From: Psilocybe azurescens
Taxonomy: Eukaryota; Basidiomycota; Agaricomycetes; Agaricales; Agrocybaceae
NCBI GenBank assembly: GCA_023853785.1
Contig: JAJIRX010000652.1
Location: forward strand, 1 to 21,451
Direction of reading: 5' to 3'
DNA: 21,451 nt
The position numbers and the translations under genes are program-made. Shown here one piece after another: positions 19,886-21,451 of this stretch (positions are counted from its first letter, which is position 1; each line of letters starts with the position of its first letter). The notes under the pieces were generated by a model. It had not been told where the DNA came from. It saw nothing but the letters and a program-made list of their open reading frames with translations, and ran no database searches.

Positions 19886-21344
19886 TCACGAGGGCAACAA
19901 AGAAAACAGAGGGCTATGGGTCCTCACGTAGCTGGAGAGTGTGGTTCCAGAACGACTCTCATCGTTATTGCCGGTCGTCAAAGCCACGGCCCGTTTCTCC
20001 CATAGGTAGATAGACCCATTGGAGGATGCTGCAATGAGCACTTTTCGACTTTCCGCCCGAGTGACTGTAACAGCTTGGGTCATATGTGTTTCTGACGTCC
20101 AAGACATAAGTTCGAAAATGTTCAGGGCGACGGAATAAACCAACCTTTATCGCTAGAAGTAAGCGTTTGAAGAACATAATTGTTGGCTACATCAAAGATG
20201 TAGACTTTATTGGTGTGACTTCCACAAATTGATAGTTTCGATCCTTCAATGAATTCGCATTGTTTGATGAAGTAGCGGAGCGTGGTCGCGGAGTCTCCTA
20301 CGGCAAGAGACTGAACGGGTGACATATCGGGAGGATGGTAGACATCAAAATTGCCGTTGTTCAGGTTGTTGACGATCACGGCTGTTTGATCACTCGACAA
20401 GGCAACGGATCCGCTATGTAATTTATCAGCCATATGTAATGAGAGTGCGATGCGAAATACATACATCCCGCTAGCTAGTTCTTTGCTCCATAATACGTCG
20501 CCATTGGCGGCATCTCGACAACGACTAAGGCATTCATTAGCATTGTTAAATGATTGAGGGTACATAACATACGCGACGCCGTCTTCTAATCCAAAAGACA
20601 AGAGATTCTGGCTCCCTGCATCGTAGAAGATTACAGATGTGGGAATACCTGGTCGATTGCTAGGAGCTTCCCAGATGAGTCTCACCAAACCTGCTGAGGG
20701 CTCTTGGATAAGTCTTGGGAACAAGTGATACAAAGGATATATCTCACCGGCAGCTTCGATGTGGTACATCTTCACAGCACCTGAATGGCTGGAAGCCACC
20801 AGTCTGCCATTGATCTTGTCAAACGCCACGTTCTCCACTGTATCGTTTGGGGTGAAAAGTTGTGTCATGGTCCCCGTTCTGCAAATGGCTTTGAAAATGG
20901 TAAGAACAGAAAAACATTGCGTTGACTACTTGACCGACCTTGACAGACCGAGAGTCCATGATAAAGATACTTAGACTGCCTACAACAGATCCTACGCACA
21001 GCACCGTTATGGCTTCCTCGCAGGCTCAGCGTATGCCCAGGCAAGGCAGGTAACTTGGCCCCAGCCTTTATTTTCCAAGACCTGTTCTGTTCGGAATGTT
21101 TCTGTGTTCCAAACAAATACCTTGTCGCTGTCACCTAAATTCTCATTTTAGCTAGATTATACCAAGTCGAAACATGGCTGAACATACCGGCAGCGAGCAA
21201 GAATTTTGCATTATTGGAAAAGAGTAAATGGTCGACATGTTCGACCCCGGGTTCTTGAGCTCCTTCATGAGGACAAATGAAGCATTCTAAGTCAAAGGTT
21301 AGCGCAAATGTCATCTCCTCAAGGCGTGTACTCGCCAGATTCAT
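19886..21344 (-). CDS. WD40-repeat protein (one-base frame break)
   Basis: Predicted beta-propeller scaffold protein of about 427 aa. Exons on -: 21344-21188, 21134-20949, 20878-20145 and 20091-19886. The ATG at 21342-21344 has an in-frame TAA two codons upstream. WD-like strands: VDHLLFSNNAKFLLAAGDSD, KVFVWNTETFRTEQVLENKG, VGSLSIFIMDSR, VENVAFDKINGRLVASSHSG, AVKMYHIEAAGEIYPLYH, LSICGSHTNKVYIFDVANNY and VLIAASSNGSIYLWEKR. These give roughly four or five visible blades; others are diverged. One missing base at about 21011-21025 breaks exon 2. Adding it makes all phases agree and gives 428 codons including the stop. Two donors are weak (GTCTGT at the end of exon 2, GTTGGT at the end of exon 3). 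They were chosen because they alone keep the frame. No additional catalytic domain is seen. Confidence 0.72.
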
Positions 21345-21451
21345 ATCTTAGAAGTTAAACAGGGAAATTGGCCTTGAAGTCGAGGTTGATGAGTTTGATG
21401 CGAAAAGTGGGATGAGGGTGCTCTTAATCCAACATCGTTTATCTATAGTGA
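21345..21451. other. 5' flank of the WD40 gene to the window edge
   Basis: 107 nt upstream of the WD40 start codon on the minus strand. It contains no ORF or recognised motif. A further upstream exon beyond the edge cannot be excluded. Confidence 0.3.

Overview
The window reads as nuclear DNA of a mushroom-forming basidiomycete (Agaricomycetes). Genes are cut by many short introns of about 48-71 nt with GT..AG ends. Several products belong to families I recognise as multi-copy in that group: a Tnp2/Transposase_21 protein, an Spt5-like NGN/KOW protein, coiled-coil/RING and WD40 proteins, and a long coiled-coil protein ending in the SSDES / WRNP / GGRRPGAQP region. The class is inferred from these families and from intron style, because no marker gene is present.

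Layout. Positions 1-485 hold a frame-broken remnant of a LINE-type endonuclease running off the left edge. Positions 480-960 are AT-rich and carry three inverted pairs of one 8-mer. A small four-exon gene on + (1221-1783) encodes an acidic-to-basic protein of about 126 aa. A relic of a dual-specificity phosphatase lies on - (1987-2258). Positions 2260-4860 are mostly unassigned, with one possible glycosyltransferase relic (3921-4462, -). From 4901 to 13193 three genes all lie on -: the Tnp2 transposase (4901-8622), a coiled-coil RING protein (8807-10208) and an Spt5-like protein (10486-13193). A conserved gene of unknown function (13793 to about 14470, -) is divergent from a roughly 4-kb, ten-exon coiled-coil gene (14609-18677, +). 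A roughly 1.2-kb stretch without a recognised gene follows, then a WD40 protein gene on - (19886-21344).

The most striking property is a pattern of single-base frame breaks. In six loci (transposase, RING, Spt5-like, unknown gene, coiled-coil, WD40) splice phases and homology-like continuity hold, but the frame is lost at isolated points. At most of these points, one more or one fewer base in or next to a short homopolymer restores the frame, and exon lengths then sum to whole codons. Either these loci all recently became pseudogenes by slippage, or the assembly has systematic indel errors. I cannot decide this from the sequence alone.

No metabolic pathway or operon-like cooperation is visible. 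The genes look like a repeat-rich accessory compartment of expanded families rather than a functional cluster. No RNA gene, CRISPR array or prokaryotic feature was found.
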